Source: Saccoglossus kowalevskii (lineage: Eukaryota; Hemichordata; Enteropneusta; Harrimaniidae). Taken from it: a stretch of 38,964 nucleotides of DNA. Below, one piece after another: positions 35,933-38,964 of this stretch. Numbering within the stretch: position 1 is the first letter of the stretch; every line of letters starts with the position of its first letter. The notes beneath the pieces were generated by a model. The model saw nothing but the letters and a program-made list of their open reading frames with translations, did no database searches and was not told where the DNA came from. Location: assembly GCF_000003605.2 (NCBI RefSeq), contig NW_003108605.1, positions 79,793 through 118,756 on the forward strand, given 5' to 3'. Position numbers and translations under genes: made by a program.

Positions 35933-38900
35933 ATTTGAGACTTGCTGTAAGCTCATGAATCCTATGTAGCTTGTGGAATGAGTGAAAAGAATCTTAGAAG
36001 ACTTCTAGCTGTGAAGTGTACATATCAACAGGTTTCAGTACTATCTGGTCTTGGTTAGAATATTCTATACTCATAAACATCTTAGTCCCCGCAAGATTTA
36101 TGGCTGGATAGAATGGCAAGTGGAACAAAAATGCTTGCTTACTCGCTGCATGGCACACAGAGTAAAGGCTTTTTATTACCTTGCCCGTACCATCAAAGAT
36201 GGAAGGGAAAGGTATATTAAGGGGAAAATTTTGTCCGTCGTTGTCGTTAATAATTGTTATTGTGTGCATAACTTTACTAATTCTATTCCAAACTTTATCA
36301 AACTTGGTCACCTTATTCATCAGTATAAAGTCTTCCCTGAGTCTGAACAACAAATGTCCTGTATGAAAATATCATGCAAAAATTGAGAAAATCTGATAAA
36401 ATATTTTGACTGTTTCTACTTGACTGATCACTGGTGATACACATCAAAGGTCACTGATCTCAGTGGAAATATGCATTGTTGAATGTGTTCAATGAAGCAA
36501 ATGATTTATCTTGTAATAATATCCTTGGTAATGTATCCCAGAATCCCATACTGGGTTTCAAAACCAACTCGTGGAGAGATTGCACAGTCTGATACACATT
36601 TGCAAACCTATCAGTAAAATCTTTACAGACAACAAGATGTCAGAAAATCAATATAAGCACTGCTATGAACTGGGTGCCAAACTTTGATCAAGATCTGAAG
36701 CTAATAGAAAATATGTTTAGTTCAAAGTTATCAAATCAAAAACAATACATAAAAAGCAAAACATTTCATGCACATTTTAAAAAGAAAATTGTTCTAAAAT
36801 ATATGTATTCTGTATTTGACAAACAGTTCATTCGACAAATGAACACTCGCAGGAATATGTTTCAGTATTAGAACAGAATGATAGAGTTTTCATAATACTA
36901 GTTTAAAAACGCACTTCAAAGATTGCAGTGTTTGAAGATGTAGATTCTCAGGAGGCACAGTACTGTTGACTTCTCACTCCACTGGACACCAACTAACTAT
37001 TTAAGTTGATTTGCATATAAAGCAGAGCTTGCAACATGATAGCTATTCATAAAGGGTGTTTTTTTTTACTTTTCATATAATACAGTAGTCACACAATGAG
37101 GCAGTTCATATTTGTCTCAGTGAATCATTAATTTTTGACAGACACCTGTACAAAATACTTGGACTAAAGCAGCACTTTTTTTTTTTCAATGAGACATTTG
37201 TTTTTATACTAAAATATCTGAATTACTTTGAAGAAAGCTGGAAATATGTCCCTTAAAATAATTAAACAAATAAGGCACCAATGATTTTGTAAGATATTTA
37301 CATCTTTTAAGGACATTCGGTAGACTGATTCCCCACTGTTGGTTCAACCCCAAAACTTGTTTGTATTCAAAATTAATTATGACAATGCATATTTATATTG
37401 AAACAAACTATGATAAAGGGAATTATATTATATAACAAAGGGCAAGGTCACCAGAGTTCAACTATGTTTATTATTGTTGTAGGAATTGATTATGTATTGT
37501 GTAAATTAAAAGTTTACCTCGTGATTTAAGAGGTTTGCACTGCTCTCTCCGTGATTCAAACGTCGTGGTGGTGTCGGCGCAATGCTGCTCTGAGACGCTT
37601 GCCAGACTCTGCCTCGCTCAAAATCATTATCGCCATGCTTGATTTCCGCAACATTTACATTATGATTTCCACAGCTATTGTTCTATGAGATGCGTCCTCA
37701 AGTTTAGTTGGGTCGGCATGTACTCATTGAAAGTGTTGGTTCATTTACGTAATCCACTGATCACGCCAATGCGAAGTTAAAAATATGTCGCTACTCTGTG
37801 AGCTTGCCCAGAACGCTACTTGTACCGGTACGTTTATTTTTTTCCCCGAAAAAATTACACCCGGTACATTCTTATTTGGGACGGTACGTTTATTCATTTT
37901 TCTAAATCGGGCAAATCATGCCTTTTTTCCCCATGCATTACGAAGCCAAAAGATCGCACTAAAACATCGGTAAATATCTTCCTTGTTGTTTTCACTATGA
38001 GGTCGCTGAACTGTCATTAACATATTTAAATGTTTATGGTAATTTGAGCACATGGGCACTATCCAGCATTTTGATTGGTTGATTAGCGACTTGATCTGGT
38101 CAATAAACACACCTCGTCAGCATGGATAACATGGCTGATATCGTATAGCATTTGCTTATCATAATCATTTTACTTGCATTTCATAACAATTCAACGAATT
38201 TATTTTTGTACGTTAATATAATCACCACTGAGTACTAATCAACAATTGCAACACTTCGAAAACAAGTAAGCTGCCGTACCGTGATCATTTGCTACTAACA
38301 AAAAAATAATGCATATTAAATATAGTGAATATTTTTTTTTGTCATGTGAACAGTTTTTTTGATTGACTGAAATTTTCCAACATTTCATGATGCCCATTGT
38401 AGAACCAAATTAACGCCTTTCAATCCTCATGACGCCTATTTAAAAGATTATACGGCATCTTGCTTTTCGCCAGCCACGAAGGTCACACTAGTAGATGAAC
38501 TTGATCGATACTGCCGACCGTTTCGTGCATTTTTTATCGACGCACGACGGCATGCAAATGGAGAAAAGTATTGTCCTTGCAACAATTTTGCGCAATACGT
38601 CACTATTGTACTGTGACTGATTTTAATAATAGTAATATTATAATAATATTTATTCAACATTAAAGCAAACTACAAAGAGTTGTTCTATGGTCGTATAAAA
38701 ATAAAATGATCTACATTAAGATACAGTAAAGTTAACCAACTAAACAGAATGCTAAATAAAGCTAAAAAATATTACAAACACATTCAGAATCACAATAAAC
38801 TTGTACGATACAGTACAATACAATACTCTAACTAGTATTGCTAAGGAGTGGGAAATCACATTCACATTAAAGTCATAACTATGGAAAGAATATTTTTAAA

Positions 38901-38964
38901 TTTGGTGGAGCTGCTCATATATCATTTGCATACATTTTTGTATGTATTGTGCAGTTTCCCAGCC
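35933..38964. other. Intergenic DNA right of RPS11, no named gene
   Basis: Open frames on both strands near 35994-36386 are mirror shadows with no recognisable domain. From about 37500 to 38600 the sequence becomes richer in CpG than its surroundings, and two coding-like open frames without ATG appear (minus 37518-37682, plus 38371-38616), reported separately. Another gene's first exons or promoter may lie here, but I cannot support one. Confidence 0.4.
37518..37682 (-). other. Possible minus-strand exon of an unknown gene
   Basis: A 55-codon open frame ends exactly at a good donor (GAG then GTAAAC at 37517). It reads NSCGNHNVNVAEIKHGDNDF and on to RGRVWQASQSSIAPTPPRRL; not recognised. It is bounded upstream by TAG with no Met in this frame, though another frame has ATGGCG. 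No partner exon was found to the left. It may be a real exon, a non-coding first exon or chance. Confidence 0.25.

Noticed and set aside
35994-36386. Pair of about 110-residue open frames on opposite strands
   Set aside because: They are mutual shadows without domains, conserved motifs or matching splice sites.

Overview
This is a eukaryotic nuclear contig, AT-rich (roughly one third GC by eye) and rich in introns. It most likely comes from a marine invertebrate animal such as a mollusc, brachiopod, hemichordate or echinoderm; the sequence does not settle which. The evidence is four spliced genes with clear animal orthologues, GT-AG introns, a 5'TOP-type ribosomal protein gene hosting C/D snoRNAs, TA-flanked MITEs, and tandem-repeat/microsatellite/hairpin elements of the kind described as pearl or Helitron-like elements in marine invertebrates. 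No prokaryotic or viral gene was recognised.

Layout. 1-4779 (minus): JMJD7, a JmjC lysyl hydroxylase, five exons visible, with its last coding exon apparently beyond the left edge. 4780-5683: head-to-head intergenic region. 5684-20774 (plus): BRD10 (KIAA2026), a bromodomain protein of 12 exons. Its intron 10 holds a 544-base assembly gap, one intron is GC-AG, and exon 11 carries an apparent 2-base deletion just after the gap. 20775-27083: convergent intergenic and 3' UTR space with several hairpins and short tandem repeats. 27084-31767 (minus): RIC3, a nicotinic receptor chaperone, five exons. 31768-32244: short divergent promoter. 32245-35584 (plus): RPS11, four exons, with U35-like C/D snoRNAs in introns 2 and 3. 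35633-38964: no gene I can name, but two unexplained open frames.

The genes do not form a pathway: they cover translation (RPS11 and its rRNA-modifying snoRNAs), hydroxylation of translation-associated GTPases (JMJD7), chromatin (BRD10) and membrane receptor assembly (RIC3). They are arranged as two divergent pairs that meet convergently in the middle.

Points most worth a second look: the frameshift in BRD10 exon 11; a 36-bp copy of RIC3 last-exon coding sequence inside RIC3 intron 1 whose two differences are both synonymous; the paired snoRNAs in RPS11; a 47-nt near-perfect palindrome between BRD10 and RIC3; and the tandem-repeat mobile elements. No wholly new multi-gene system is evident.
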